From contig NZ_BCNX01000003.1 in NCBI RefSeq assembly GCF_001571405.1, forward strand, positions 124,001 through 188,000: a DNA stretch of 64,000 nucleotides. The letters run 5' to 3'. The notes below the pieces were generated by a model that ran no database searches, had not been told where the DNA came from, and worked only from the letters and a program-made list of their open reading frames with translations. Of this stretch, positions 23,225 through 31,881 are shown one piece after another. Numbering within the stretch: position 1 is the stretch's first letter; the number at the start of each line of letters is the position of its first letter. Source of the stretch: Methanoculleus thermophilus. GTDB lineage: Archaea > Halobacteriota > Methanomicrobia > Methanomicrobiales > Methanoculleaceae. A program made the translations under genes and the position numbers.

Positions 23225-24640
23225 ATGCAAATGCCACGCCTTTATCTTGGAAAGATCCTGCTTCGATGGTGTGATTCCTGCCACGCTCCGGTGCTCTCCG
23301 GGACCTGCGCCTGCGGCGCCTCGACCCGCCCGGTCGCCGTCACACCGCCAGGAGACGCCCGGCCTGCGTTTCCCGACGATATCGAGCGGATCAACCGCAT
23401 ATTCTCCGACCATTTCGGAGCGCCACTGATACCGGATGGTCATATCGCACTCTTAAACAAAGTCCCTTCTGAAGATCGTATGGATGAGATCGTCCTCGGC
23501 GGCGCGGTCGTGGGGGCGATTCGCTATCTCCCCGAGGCCCGGCGCTGGGAACCTCTTCCGCGTCCTGCTGCCGCGGCGTACCTGAGGCCGACGAAGCGCT
23601 TCGTCGTCGTCGACGATGGTGCAGTCCCCTCCATCCGGGACAGCGGTGCGAGCCTCCTTGCGCCGGGCCTCGTCTCGATCGATCCTTCTGTCAGCGAGGG
23701 CGACGAAGTCTTCATCCTGACGCGGGCCGGAGAGTGTATCGGCGTGGGCAGGGCGAGAGTCGACGCCGCCACCGCCGCGACGATGGAGCGTGGGACTGTT
23801 GTCCGGACCCGCAAAAATGTCCCATCGGTCTGCGTTCCGGGAAAAGCGACATGGGAGGATGCTGTTCGGGCAAACGAACAGGTCCTTGCGGAGCACGAAG
23901 CCGCGAGCGTCAAGTTCATACGGGATGTTGCAGAACAGAACCCCAGGCAGCCCACAATCTCTTACTCCGGCGGAAAAGATAGCCTCGCAACGCTGCTCCT
24001 CGTACAGAAAGCCCTCGGTCCGGTCCCGCTTCTCTTTGCCGATACGGGGCTTGAGTTCCCCGAGACCTATGAGAATGTGGAGGCCGTAGCGGAACGCTAT
24101 GGACTTACTGTTCTCCGGATCTCCGATGTGGAGACGTTCTGGAGCGAGTTTGAGAGGAACGGCCCGCCGGCCGTCGACTACCGCTGGTGCTGCAAGGTCT
24201 GCAAGCTTCACCCTGTCGGGCGCCTGATCGACGAGAACTGGGGTGAGTGCCTCACGTTCATCGGGCAGCGAAAGTATGAGTCGGTGAAGCGGATGCAGAG
24301 CAAGCGGGTCTGGCAGAACGTTCATGTCCCGCAACAACTCTCGGCGGCCCCAATCCAGCATTGGACGGCGATGCACGTCTGGCTCTACATCTTCCGGGAG
24401 AAGGCGCCCTACAACCGCCTCTACGAGCGGGGGCTCGACCGTATCGGGTGTTTCATGTGCCCCTCAAGCGACCTTGCAACATTTGAGATCATCGAAGAGG
24501 CGCACCCAGAACTCCTGGCGATGTGGCGCGAGAAACTCGCCGGATGGCAGGAGAAGCAAGGCCTCCCCGATGACTGGATCGAGAAGGGGCTGTGGCGGAA
24601 GCGGGGAGATGCGGATGAAGAAGCAGATAGTTATAATTGA
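23225..24640 (+). CDS. Zinc-ribbon, PUA and PAPS-reductase-like PP-loop protein
   Basis: This 471-residue protein joins three parts. An N-terminal zinc ribbon (CDSCHAPVLSGTCACG, residues 16-31) is followed by a PUA-like RNA-binding domain (residues 120-190; GLVSIDPSVSEGDEVFILTR). The PP-loop ATPase domain of the PAPS-reductase superfamily has SGGKDSLATLL near residue 246, DTGLEFPETYENVE, and WCCKVCKLHP. A late pair CFMCPSS may bind a second metal or cluster. The PUA domain suggests an RNA substrate, perhaps tRNA thiolation, rather than sulfate assimilation; this is inference. It overlaps hisH by 26 bases. Confidence 0.82.
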   Translation: MQMPRLYLGKILLRWCDSCHAPVLSGTCACGASTRPVAVTPPGDARPAFPDDIERINRIFSDHFGAPLIPDGHIALLNKVPSEDRMDEIVLGGAVVGAIRYLPEARRWEPLPRPAAAAYLRPTKRFVVVDDGAVPSIRDSGASLLAPGLVSIDPSVSEGDEVFILTRAGECIGVGRARVDAATAATMERGTVVRTRKNVPSVCVPGKATWEDAVRANEQVLAEHEAASVKFIRDVAEQNPRQPTISYSGGKDSLATLLLVQKALGPVPLLFADTGLEFPETYENVEAVAERYGLTVLRISDVETFWSEFERNGPPAVDYRWCCKVCKLHPVGRLIDENWGECLTFIGQRKYESVKRMQSKRVWQNVHVPQQLSAAPIQHWTAMHVWLYIFREKAPYNRLYERGLDRIGCFMCPSSDLATFEIIEEAHPELLAMWREKLAGWQEKQGLPDDWIEKGLWRKRGDADEEADSYN

Positions 24641-25223
24641 TTACGGGCTCGGCAATCTCCGAAGCGTCTTTCGGGGCCTAGAGAGGGCAGGAGCGGCGGC
24701 GGTGATCTCGGCGGACCCGGAGGTGATTGCGGCAGCCGATGGCATCGTTCTCCCGGGCGTCGGGGCGTTCCGCGAGGGGATGGAGATGCTTGGCGATCTC
24801 AAAGAGACCGTCCTTTCTGCCGCAAAGGATACGCCGCTTCTTGGGATTTGCCTGGGGATGCAGATGCTCATGGACAGAAGCGAGGAGCACGGCATCCACA
24901 GAGGGCTTGGGCTCGTGCCGGGAGACGTCAAGCGCTTCCCCCCCTCCGCCGGGGAGAAGGTACCTCACATGGGCTGGAACACCATCGAGATCCGGCAGGA
25001 TACAGCACTCTTTGATGGGCTCCGCAGGGAGGAGTACGTCTATTTCGTCCACTCCTACTACGCAGCGGCTGCACCGGAGCATACCCTTGCAAGCACCGAC
25101 TACATCCACTCCTTCGCGTCCGCCGTCAATAGCGGGCTTGCCTACGGTGTCCAGTTCCACCCGGAGAAGAGCGGCGCAGTCGGCCTTCGGATCCTCGAGA
25201 ACTTCATCGAGAAGATCTGCTAA
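24615..25223 (+). CDS. hisH: Imidazole glycerol phosphate synthase, glutaminase subunit HisH
   Basis: The 202-residue protein is a class I glutamine amidotransferase that feeds ammonia to HisF in histidine synthesis. The nucleophile is in LLGICLGMQ (Cys79), and the His-Glu pair is in YGVQFHPEKS near the C-terminus. KVPHMGWNTI and YFVHSYYA are HisH-specific blocks. Start ATG 24615 is preferred over ATG 24609 because GGGGAG lies at a better distance. It is translationally coupled to the PP-loop gene; hisF is not in the window. Confidence 0.93.
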   Translation: MKKQIVIIDYGLGNLRSVFRGLERAGAAAVISADPEVIAAADGIVLPGVGAFREGMEMLGDLKETVLSAAKDTPLLGICLGMQMLMDRSEEHGIHRGLGLVPGDVKRFPPSAGEKVPHMGWNTIEIRQDTALFDGLRREEYVYFVHSYYAAAAPEHTLASTDYIHSFASAVNSGLAYGVQFHPEKSGAVGLRILENFIEKIC

Positions 25224-25249
25224 ATACGAGAACCGCGGGCAGATTGGCG

Positions 25250-25286
25250 GCCGACCCTTTTTACCCTCATCTCCTCCGGGGTCGGC
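25250..25286 (+). terminator. Possible terminator hairpin after hisH
   Basis: GCCGACCC 25250-25257 pairs with GGGTCGGC 25279-25286, with a T-rich start of the loop. It lies 27 bases after the hisH stop, between convergent genes. Archaeal termination usually needs only a T run, so the role is uncertain. Confidence 0.3.
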
Positions 25287-25379
25287 GGCGTAGCGGCAGG
25301 GTGACGGTATGAACCGGCATCTTTCCTGCCCTAGATTTTCATGAATACCCCTTTCTGAGTAAAAATAAATGGGAACTCC

Positions 25380-27218
25380 TCAGTTCCCGTTCGCGTGCTT
25401 GCGCATTTCCTGGTCACGCAGGATGTTGCGCTGGATCTTTCCTGAGATGGTCTTTGGAAGACTCTCGACAAACTCGATTGCTCGAGGATACTTGTACGGA
25501 GCGGTGGTGTTCCGGACATGAGCCTGAATATCTCTGACCAGCGATTCAGATGGCTGGTAGCCCGGTTTTAGGATGATGAAGGCCTTGACGATCATCCCCC
25601 GGATGAGGTCCGGCGACCCGACAACCGCTGCCTCCTGGACGGCCGGGTGCTCCATGAGCGCGCTCTCGACCTCGAACGGCCCGATCCGGTAGCCGGAAGA
25701 CTTGATGACGTCGTCGCTGCGCCCAACGAACCAGAAGTAGCCATCCTCGTCCATGTAGGCTTTATCGCCGGTGTAGTAGAACCCATTCTGGAACGCTTCC
25801 TTATTTGCCTCGGGGTTGTCCAGGTACTCCACGAAGAGTCCGACCGGCCGGGGATCGAGTTTGATCGCGATGCGCCCTTCTTCGCCGACGCCAACCGGTT
25901 TTCCCTCGTCGTCGTGAAGTTCGATATGCCAGCCGGGGACCGGTTTGCCCATGGATCCGGCCTTATGCTTCATGCAGGGGAACGTGGCAATGCAGCAGAC
26001 GGTCTCCGTCTGGCCGTAGCCCTCATAGATCGGCAGCCCGGTGCCTTCTTTCCAGACGCGGATCACCTCGGGGTTGAGCGGCTCCCCGGCACTACAGCAG
26101 TGCCGCAGGTACCGGAAGTCGAACTTATCGAGATCCGCGAGGATCAGCATCCGGTAGACCGTCGGCGGCGCACAGAACGTTGTAATCTCATACTTCTCGA
26201 TCAGCGGCAAAAGTTCGGTCGCGCTGAACTTCCCCCGAATATCATGGACAAAGATGCAGGCACCGACGATCCACTGGCCGAAGATCTTGCCCCAGGCGCA
26301 CTTCGCCCACCCGGTATCCGAGAACGTCAGGTGAAGGTCGTTCGGATGCAGGTCGTGCCATAGTTGCGCGGTAATAATGTGCCCGAGCGGGTAGCTGTGG
26401 TCGTGCAGCACCATCTTGGCCTGGCCGGTGGTGCCCGACGTAAAGTAGATCAGCATGGGATCGGTCGATTTCGTCTTCTTCGAGATCGGCATGCTGACGG
26501 TGTGGTGCGATACTGGTGCTGGGTACTCGAGTTCGTGCGGGTAGCTTACCCAGCCCTCCCGCTCTCCGTCCACGAGGAAGAGGGTCTCAAGCAACGGGCA
26601 AGCGTCTGCGACCTCATCGACCTTTTCAGCATTCTCGCAGTTCGTGATGATCATCCGGAATTTACCGGCTTGCACTCGGTATTTGAGGTCTTTTGGCGTC
26701 AGCATCGTTGGGCAGGGGCAGAAGACCGCGCCGAGTTTAATGAGCGCAATGACGAAGATCCACCACTCAGGTACCCGGGGCAGCATCAGCATGACCCGGT
26801 CGCCCTTCTTGATGCCGTACTTGATGAGGATGTTTGCAGCCCCGTTGGAGAGGTACCGAAGGTCACGGAACGTGTACTTCTTCTCATTCCCCTCCTGGTC
26901 GACCCAGATCATCGCCAGTTTGTTCCGATCTATCTCGGCCCACCGATCGATGACGTCGTAGCCGAAGTTGAAATATTCCGGAACATCGATCTTAAAATTG
27001 GCGCAGGCAGCATCGTAATCTGTCATGTTTGGCCCCGAGGCGCTTGCAAGCGGCGCTCCCACAGGGACAGCGGCCTTGACCCCGCTTCCGGATGCACCAT
27101 TGAAGTACGTCTTGCAGAGTTCGTTGAGCCATTCGGACCGGGACATACCCCGGGGTTCGCGTATCCTATCGATCTGCGTGACGAGATCGTCATCCATCGT
27201 GACCGAATATCGCACCAT
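25380..27218 (-). CDS. AMP-forming acyl-CoA synthetase with N-terminal ribbon-helix-helix domain
   Basis: The 612-residue protein begins with about 42 residues that read as a CopG-type ribbon-helix-helix unit: strand MVRYSVTMD, helix DDLVTQIDRIRE, turn PRGMSRSE, helix WLNELCKTYF. A flexible Gly/Ala linker leads to a full ANL-superfamily enzyme: P-loop TSGTTGQAKMV, GYGQTE, the hinge GRSDDVIKSSGYRIGPFEVE and C-terminal KTISGKIQRNILR with the catalytic Lys. It resembles medium-chain or acetate-type synthetases. ATG 27218 is the start of the ribbon strand. Several TGGTGC half-sites lie directly upstream, so autoregulation by the fused domain is plausible. Confidence 0.85.
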   Translation of the reverse strand: MVRYSVTMDDDLVTQIDRIREPRGMSRSEWLNELCKTYFNGASGSGVKAAVPVGAPLASASGPNMTDYDAACANFKIDVPEYFNFGYDVIDRWAEIDRNKLAMIWVDQEGNEKKYTFRDLRYLSNGAANILIKYGIKKGDRVMLMLPRVPEWWIFVIALIKLGAVFCPCPTMLTPKDLKYRVQAGKFRMIITNCENAEKVDEVADACPLLETLFLVDGEREGWVSYPHELEYPAPVSHHTVSMPISKKTKSTDPMLIYFTSGTTGQAKMVLHDHSYPLGHIITAQLWHDLHPNDLHLTFSDTGWAKCAWGKIFGQWIVGACIFVHDIRGKFSATELLPLIEKYEITTFCAPPTVYRMLILADLDKFDFRYLRHCCSAGEPLNPEVIRVWKEGTGLPIYEGYGQTETVCCIATFPCMKHKAGSMGKPVPGWHIELHDDEGKPVGVGEEGRIAIKLDPRPVGLFVEYLDNPEANKEAFQNGFYYTGDKAYMDEDGYFWFVGRSDDVIKSSGYRIGPFEVESALMEHPAVQEAAVVGSPDLIRGMIVKAFIILKPGYQPSESLVRDIQAHVRNTTAPYKYPRAIEFVESLPKTISGKIQRNILRDQEMRKHANGN

Positions 27219-27364
27219 ATGTACACGTATGTGGTGCAGAATATCACCTTTTTGATTTGACACGCACCACATTCAGAAAAATCACGATCTTTTTGGTGCA
27301 TTCCACCTGGTGCATACCTGATCATCTGCCATCCGTTTCAGGGGCGCACCACTCTGCCGCACCA
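27212..27364. promoter_or_regulatory. Cluster of seven GCACCA/TGGTGC half-sites between divergent genes
   Basis: GCACCA occurs at 27212, 27264, 27346 and 27359, and TGGTGC at 27232, 27294 and 27308. The pair 27212/27232 forms a dyad spaced 20 bases, two helical turns, over the synthetase start codon. TGGTGCAT is directly repeated 14 bases apart, and the last two GCACCA copies are 13 apart. The cluster covers the promoter region of both the synthetase and the dehydrogenase at 27402. Confidence 0.65.
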
Positions 27365-27401
27365 CTACTTTCAAGTAGGGATCGGGCATGAAAACGGCCA
27401 C

Positions 27402-28226
27402 ATGGCTGGACAGACTATACTGGTTACGGGTTCGACGGACGGCATCGGGAAGGCAACCGCACGCGCACTGGCTTCATTGGATCATTATGTACTGCTGCAC
27501 GGCAGAAACCATGAGAAGGGCGAACGAGTCCTTGCAGAACTGAAGGAGGCCACGGGATCCGACCGATTGAGCCTCTATATCGCCGATCTCTCGGTACAGG
27601 ATCGGATCCGAAGACTTGCGGAGGATATCGCGAAGAAGCATGATCGGCTTGACGTCCTTATTAACAACGCCGGAGTCTTCATGCCGAAACGGGAGGTTTC
27701 GCCGGATGGGATCGAGATGACGTTCGCCGTGAATTACCTTGCGCAGGTCCTGCTCACCCATGAACTCCTTCCCCTCCTTCGGAGGAGTGCCCCGGCAAGG
27801 ATTGTAAACGTTGCATCGATTGCACACCGTGGCGTGGGGTCCGTCGACTGGGGGAACCTCCCGGGCTTTTCGAATTACGACCCCTATGATGCCTACGCCG
27901 TATCGAAGGTGGGCATCATCGCCTTCACCATCCAGGCTGCCCGCGTCCTCGAGGGGACGGGAGTGACTGCAAACTGCCTCCATCCCGGGGTGATCGACAC
28001 AAAACTCCTTCGGGCCTATATTCGCGAACAGAATAACGGTTCCCCGCCGGAGAGAGGAGCCGAGGTGGAGACATACCTTGCTCTCTCGCCGGATGCAGGG
28101 AAGGTGAGCGGCAGGTACTTCGAGGAGAACCGGTGGACCCAGCCATCTTCCCTTGCCCTCGATCCCAAAACCCAGGATCGGTTCTGGAAGATGGCGCTTG
28201 ATCTTACTGGAATTGGTGAGTGGTGA
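27402..28226 (+). CDS. Short-chain dehydrogenase/reductase (retinol-dehydrogenase-like)
   Basis: The 274-residue protein has the classical SDR layout: cofactor motif TGSTDGIGKAT at residues 9-19, NNAGV near 88, the catalytic YAVSK near residue 165 and LHPGVIDTKLL after it. The arginine following the first strand (LLHGRN) suggests NADP(H). The long C-terminal segment is typical of retinol-dehydrogenase-like members; the substrate is unknown. It is divergent from the acyl-CoA synthetase and shares its half-site cluster, hinting at common control. The ribosome-binding site is weak. Confidence 0.85.
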   Translation: MAGQTILVTGSTDGIGKATARALASLDHYVLLHGRNHEKGERVLAELKEATGSDRLSLYIADLSVQDRIRRLAEDIAKKHDRLDVLINNAGVFMPKREVSPDGIEMTFAVNYLAQVLLTHELLPLLRRSAPARIVNVASIAHRGVGSVDWGNLPGFSNYDPYDAYAVSKVGIIAFTIQAARVLEGTGVTANCLHPGVIDTKLLRAYIREQNNGSPPERGAEVETYLALSPDAGKVSGRYFEENRWTQPSSLALDPKTQDRFWKMALDLTGIGEW

Positions 28227-28305
28227 GACGAAAGCATGATGACGGATTAGAGTGAGCGACACTCACCCGGGTATCCGGGCAACCCAGAACCTGGAGGATG
28301 AGTGC

Positions 28306-28479
28306 ATGAAGCGTAAACTGAAAGGCGATGAGAAGGCGGAGACGAAAGAGTACTGGTGCGAGATCTGCGGAGCGGCCTGTGACGAGATTACCGAGGAGAA
28401 CTATCCCGACCTTGAGAAGGCCCGGGTGCTCTGTCCGGACTGCAAGAGATCCTACGAGGAGTCCTGCAGGCTGCGGTGA
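28306..28479 (+). CDS. Small zinc-ribbon protein (57 residues)
   Basis: The product has a charged, lysine-rich start followed by CEICGAAC and CPDCKRSYEESC, a C-x2-C...C-x2-C zinc ribbon. No specific family is recognised. GGAGG at 28293-28297 lies at a good distance from ATG 28306, which is why this start is taken over the longer open frame from 28252. It may be co-transcribed with the dehydrogenase 80 bases upstream. Confidence 0.65.
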   Translation: MKRKLKGDEKAETKEYWCEICGAACDEITEENYPDLEKARVLCPDCKRSYEESCRLR

Positions 28480-28616
28480 ACGGGAACGGCAGGCTGTGCT
28501 CATGCCCGAAAGTTGGGATGGTGGTGGGGTGTCAGCCAGATTTATGAGTCGTGGGAGTAACTATATTGATACCTCGGCGGGGACTACCTCCTGTCAAGTC
28601 GCACAACCAGACTCCC

Positions 28617-30704
28617 ATGATACCAACGAAACCTGCACGTGAGGATAAGGCCTCGCCCTCAAGCCTGGTAGAGGGCGATGGTATCCTCATCGTTGACGCC
28701 ACCCTAACGATCGTGCAGGCTAATCTCCCGATACAGAGCCTTTTTCATGCGACCGAGGAAGATCTTCTCGGAGCAGATGCTTCTTGGGTCATCCAGCAGT
28801 ATCTTGGACCACTGTTGACGGAGGAAGGAGCACTCAGAGAGGTCATTGCCCTCCTCCACAATGAGATGTGCCCCCCGTCGCTCCTCCTCAATATCCTGAT
28901 CCCGGGGACGGGTGTCCGGCGGATATCCATCACCACGAGTACTATCAAGACCACTACTCCCGCACTCCGGCTCCTTGTCTTTCATGACACCGGTAAGGGT
29001 GATGCCGACCTCGCCTTGAGCGCCCATGAAGAATCCCCCATGGTCATCTTCACCCAGGACTGTGAACTCCGCTATCTCCGCGTCAGCAGTCCTGAAGGCC
29101 CCGTCCTCCTCCCGGATTTCGCCCCCGGGAAGACAGATGCCGACCTCTTCTGCCCCGAGGATGCCTCACGGCTGACCAGGCTCAAATCTCGCGTTCTGGA
29201 GACCGGGGAGGCAGCGAGGAGTAAACTGCTCCTCACCATCAACGGAGCCGTTCGCACCTTTGATCTGGCGGTTATGCCGATGAAATATGACAACGGACAG
29301 GTATACGGCATCTGTGGGACTTTGCTCGACGTTACCGAATGGAGCCGGGTTATCGAGGCGCTCACAACGAGCGAACGGCAGCTTTCCACGCTGTTGAGCA
29401 ATCTTCGGGGGATGGCCTACCGATGCAGGATAGAACGCAGCTGGACGATGGAGTTCGTCAGCGAAGGAGCGGAGAGGGTCACCGGTTATCTTCCGGAGGA
29501 CCTGATTGGCAACCGCAAGGTCGCTTATGGTGACCTCATCCACCCCGATGACCGTGAGCGGGTCTGGAGGGAGGTCACATCCGGGCTTGCGGAGGGGAGG
29601 CCGTTTCAGATGACGTACCGCCTGATCACAGCAACAGGCGAGGTGAGGTGGGTCTGGGAGCAGGGACGGGGAGTTTCCGGTTCCCGGGGCGGGGTCGATA
29701 TGATCGAGGGTTACATCACCGATATCACCGACCGCGTCAGAGCCGAGGCTGCCCTCGCAGAGAGCGAAGAACGTTTCCGGAGCATCTTCACCACAAGCCA
29801 CGCGGTCATGATGATCGTAGATCCCGGGACCGGTGCCATCGTTGACGCAAATCCTGCGGCGAGCGCCTACTACGGCTACCCGCTCGAGACCCTCACCTCG
29901 ATGCGGATCACCGATCTCAACACCCTCGAACCGGAAGCGGTGCTGGACGAGCTTCAGAAGGCCGCGGTCAGCGAAGGACAGCATTATTCATCCCGTCATC
30001 GCTTGGCAGACGGTCAGATCCGCGATGTAGATCTTTACAGTGGTCGGGTTGTCATCCATGGCCGGGTGCTCCTGCATTCCATCGTCCACGACGTCACCGA
30101 GCGTCGGAAGGCTGAGGAGCAGTTCCGGGCGCTCCTGGACGCCACGCCCGACGCAGCCATGCTTATCGATCATCGTGGGACCATCCTTGCCTTAAACGAG
30201 GTAATGGCGGCACGATTTAACAAAAACGTAGATGAACTCGTCGGGACGTGCTTGTACAACCTCTTCCCGCCGGAACTGGCGGCGGCACGGCGGGATGCGA
30301 TCGAGCATGCCCTCACTGCGGGTAAACCCTACCGGTACATCGATAAGCGTCCTGGAACGATCCTTGAGATTATCCTCTTCCCGATCCCGGGTGAGCGGGA
30401 GGATACCCGCAGGGTGGCGATCGTTTTGCGCGACATCACCCTGCAGCAAGAACTCGAGCAGGCTCGGAAGGAGGCATTCGATCGGATCGAGCAGAACATC
30501 GAGCAGTTCGCGATCCTCGGTGACCACATCCGTCAGCCGCTCCAGGTGATTCTTGGAATGTCATACCTGCTCGAGGATGAACAGGCGACCAGAGTGATCC
30601 AGGATGAGGTCAGGCGGATCAACGAGTACATCCGGCAGCTCGACCAGGGCTGGATCGAGTCGAGAAAGATCCGGGAATTTCTCAGGCGGCATGAACTGGT
30701 GTAA
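28617..30704 (+). CDS. Multi-PAS sensor protein with DHp-like tail but no ATPase domain, copy 2
   Basis: The 695-residue soluble protein contains about five PAS units, with recognisable ends YGICGTLLDVTEW, MIEGYITDITDRVRAE, LHSIVHDVTERRKAEE and VAIVLRDITLQQELEQ. The C-terminus (EQFAILGDHIRQPLQVILGM) is nearly identical to that of the PAS protein at 19268, followed by YIRQLDQGWIESRKIREFLR, and then the chain ends. A DHp-like His is present but the HATPase domain is missing. The start is uncertain: ATG 28617 is used, with GTG 28551 possible. Confidence 0.82.
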   Translation: MIPTKPAREDKASPSSLVEGDGILIVDATLTIVQANLPIQSLFHATEEDLLGADASWVIQQYLGPLLTEEGALREVIALLHNEMCPPSLLLNILIPGTGVRRISITTSTIKTTTPALRLLVFHDTGKGDADLALSAHEESPMVIFTQDCELRYLRVSSPEGPVLLPDFAPGKTDADLFCPEDASRLTRLKSRVLETGEAARSKLLLTINGAVRTFDLAVMPMKYDNGQVYGICGTLLDVTEWSRVIEALTTSERQLSTLLSNLRGMAYRCRIERSWTMEFVSEGAERVTGYLPEDLIGNRKVAYGDLIHPDDRERVWREVTSGLAEGRPFQMTYRLITATGEVRWVWEQGRGVSGSRGGVDMIEGYITDITDRVRAEAALAESEERFRSIFTTSHAVMMIVDPGTGAIVDANPAASAYYGYPLETLTSMRITDLNTLEPEAVLDELQKAAVSEGQHYSSRHRLADGQIRDVDLYSGRVVIHGRVLLHSIVHDVTERRKAEEQFRALLDATPDAAMLIDHRGTILALNEVMAARFNKNVDELVGTCLYNLFPPELAAARRDAIEHALTAGKPYRYIDKRPGTILEIILFPIPGEREDTRRVAIVLRDITLQQELEQARKEAFDRIEQNIEQFAILGDHIRQPLQVILGMSYLLEDEQATRVIQDEVRRINEYIRQLDQGWIESRKIREFLRRHELV

Positions 30705-30782
30705 CTCTAACGGCCGCGAGTATGCGTTTCACCGCTCAGGGTCGTAACGAATGCGGCAAGGAAGGCGTGCCTCTCTTCGGCG

Positions 30783-30956
30783 ATGCTCCTCACTCTCGCA
30801 CCGCTGATTCTCCTGCTCGGTCTCTCTGCCCTATTGATAGGTTCGATCCTATTCATCATCGAGGATTCCCCGGAAGGAGAAAATTGTCCAGATACGCCTT
30901 CTGCTTCGCCGGTCCGTAGAAGAAGTATCCGAGGACCCGGAAAGATTGCAAGTTGA
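30783..30956 (+). CDS. Possible small single-pass membrane protein (57 residues)
   Basis: ATG 30783 to TGA 30954-30956 encodes a very hydrophobic first half (LLTLAPLILLLGLSALLIGS), then an acidic patch and a basic tail (SPVRRRSIRG). The clear membrane segment is the main support. No ribosome-binding site or TATA box is evident, and no homolog is recognised. It fills an otherwise gene-free 445-base stretch after the PAS gene. Confidence 0.35.
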   Translation: MLLTLAPLILLLGLSALLIGSILFIIEDSPEGENCPDTPSASPVRRRSIRGPGKIAS

Positions 30957-31149
30957 AGCTCCCTGAGGACTCTCCCGTCGGACGGCACCCTTGCATTGGA
31001 TCTGAGCATGACGAACCTCCCTTGCAACAGGGTCCGATGCCGGCGGGAGGCCTGCCGCTCGTACCGGGGGAGAGGGTGTCCTCTGCCCCCATTTTCCGAT
31101 GAGGATGATAGCCGAACCCTGGAGGCCAGGGTGGTGATCATACTTCCGC
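30957..31149. other. Rest of the gene-free stretch before the C39-like gene
   Basis: Nothing further is supported here. Confidence 0.4.
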
Positions 31150-31845
31150 TCAGGGCAGCGGCGCCTCCGGCACCCAGGCCGGAGGCACGTCCCAGGTGAC
31201 GAACGCCGGCCGCTCCGCAGGCGCTTCGCCCCGGATGAAGACCCCGATGCCGTGGTACTTAGGCGACTCCGGTCCGTAGGGGAGCTCGGCCAGGTAGTCG
31301 TGCCAGGACTGCACGAACTCGTCGCGGTCCATGACGAGCCTCGTCCCGAGGATGGCGGGGTCTTCGATGTAGACGGAGCGGTCGTCCACCCCGATCACGA
31401 CCATGTAGTGGCCCACCGCCCAGGACTCCTCCCAGGTCTTGTTCGCCTCCCTGAAGCGCTGGCCGTCGATGATGACCGGGACGCCATCGCGGATCGAGGC
31501 CTCGAGGTCGGCGATGGTGAGGTTGTCTTTCCACTCCGCCTCAAGGCCGAGGTCTCTTGCCACCCGGACCATATCCCAGGGGTAGGTCCCGTGGACGGGG
31601 GTGGTGTTGAGGTAGATGCGGAGGTCGGTCTCGAAGGCGTCGAGGCCCCAGTAGGAGAGCACCGCCTGCATCGATGATGCACCACAGGAGTAATACTCCG
31701 CCTGCCGGACGTCGGGGACCCCGGCGAGGATGGTCGGCTCCTCCGGGGCGGCGGGGCCCGGAACCGGGATGCCGGTCGCGAGGAGGATGGCAGCGGCGGC
31801 GAGTACGGCGCTGATGAAGAATGAGAGGATTATGCGGGTATCCAT
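31150..31845 (-). CDS. Exported C39-like cysteine protease domain protein
   Basis: The 231-residue protein starts with a signal or anchor helix (IILSFFISAVLAAAAILLAT). A papain-like C39-type fold follows: QAEYYSCGASSMQAVLSYWG with the candidate nucleophile Cys54, and WAVGHYMVVIGVDD with His146, then IEDPAILG supplying the Asp. It would act outside the membrane. C39 domains usually sit on bacteriocin exporters, but no ABC transporter or peptide gene is next to it, so the substrate is unknown. The tail is proline-rich. Confidence 0.75.
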   Translation of the reverse strand: MDTRIILSFFISAVLAAAAILLATGIPVPGPAAPEEPTILAGVPDVRQAEYYSCGASSMQAVLSYWGLDAFETDLRIYLNTTPVHGTYPWDMVRVARDLGLEAEWKDNLTIADLEASIRDGVPVIIDGQRFREANKTWEESWAVGHYMVVIGVDDRSVYIEDPAILGTRLVMDRDEFVQSWHDYLAELPYGPESPKYHGIGVFIRGEAPAERPAFVTWDVPPAWVPEAPLP

Positions 31846-31881
31846 GAGAGGGACCTTCCCGGAGAATTGTTAATTATTTCT

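Noticed and set aside
30707-31141. 144-codon minus-strand frame with a tail like that of the HD hydrolase
   Set aside because: Only about 20 residues (ARVRSIAEERHAFLAAFVTT) are similar; the rest is low-complexity, so the match is probably chance.
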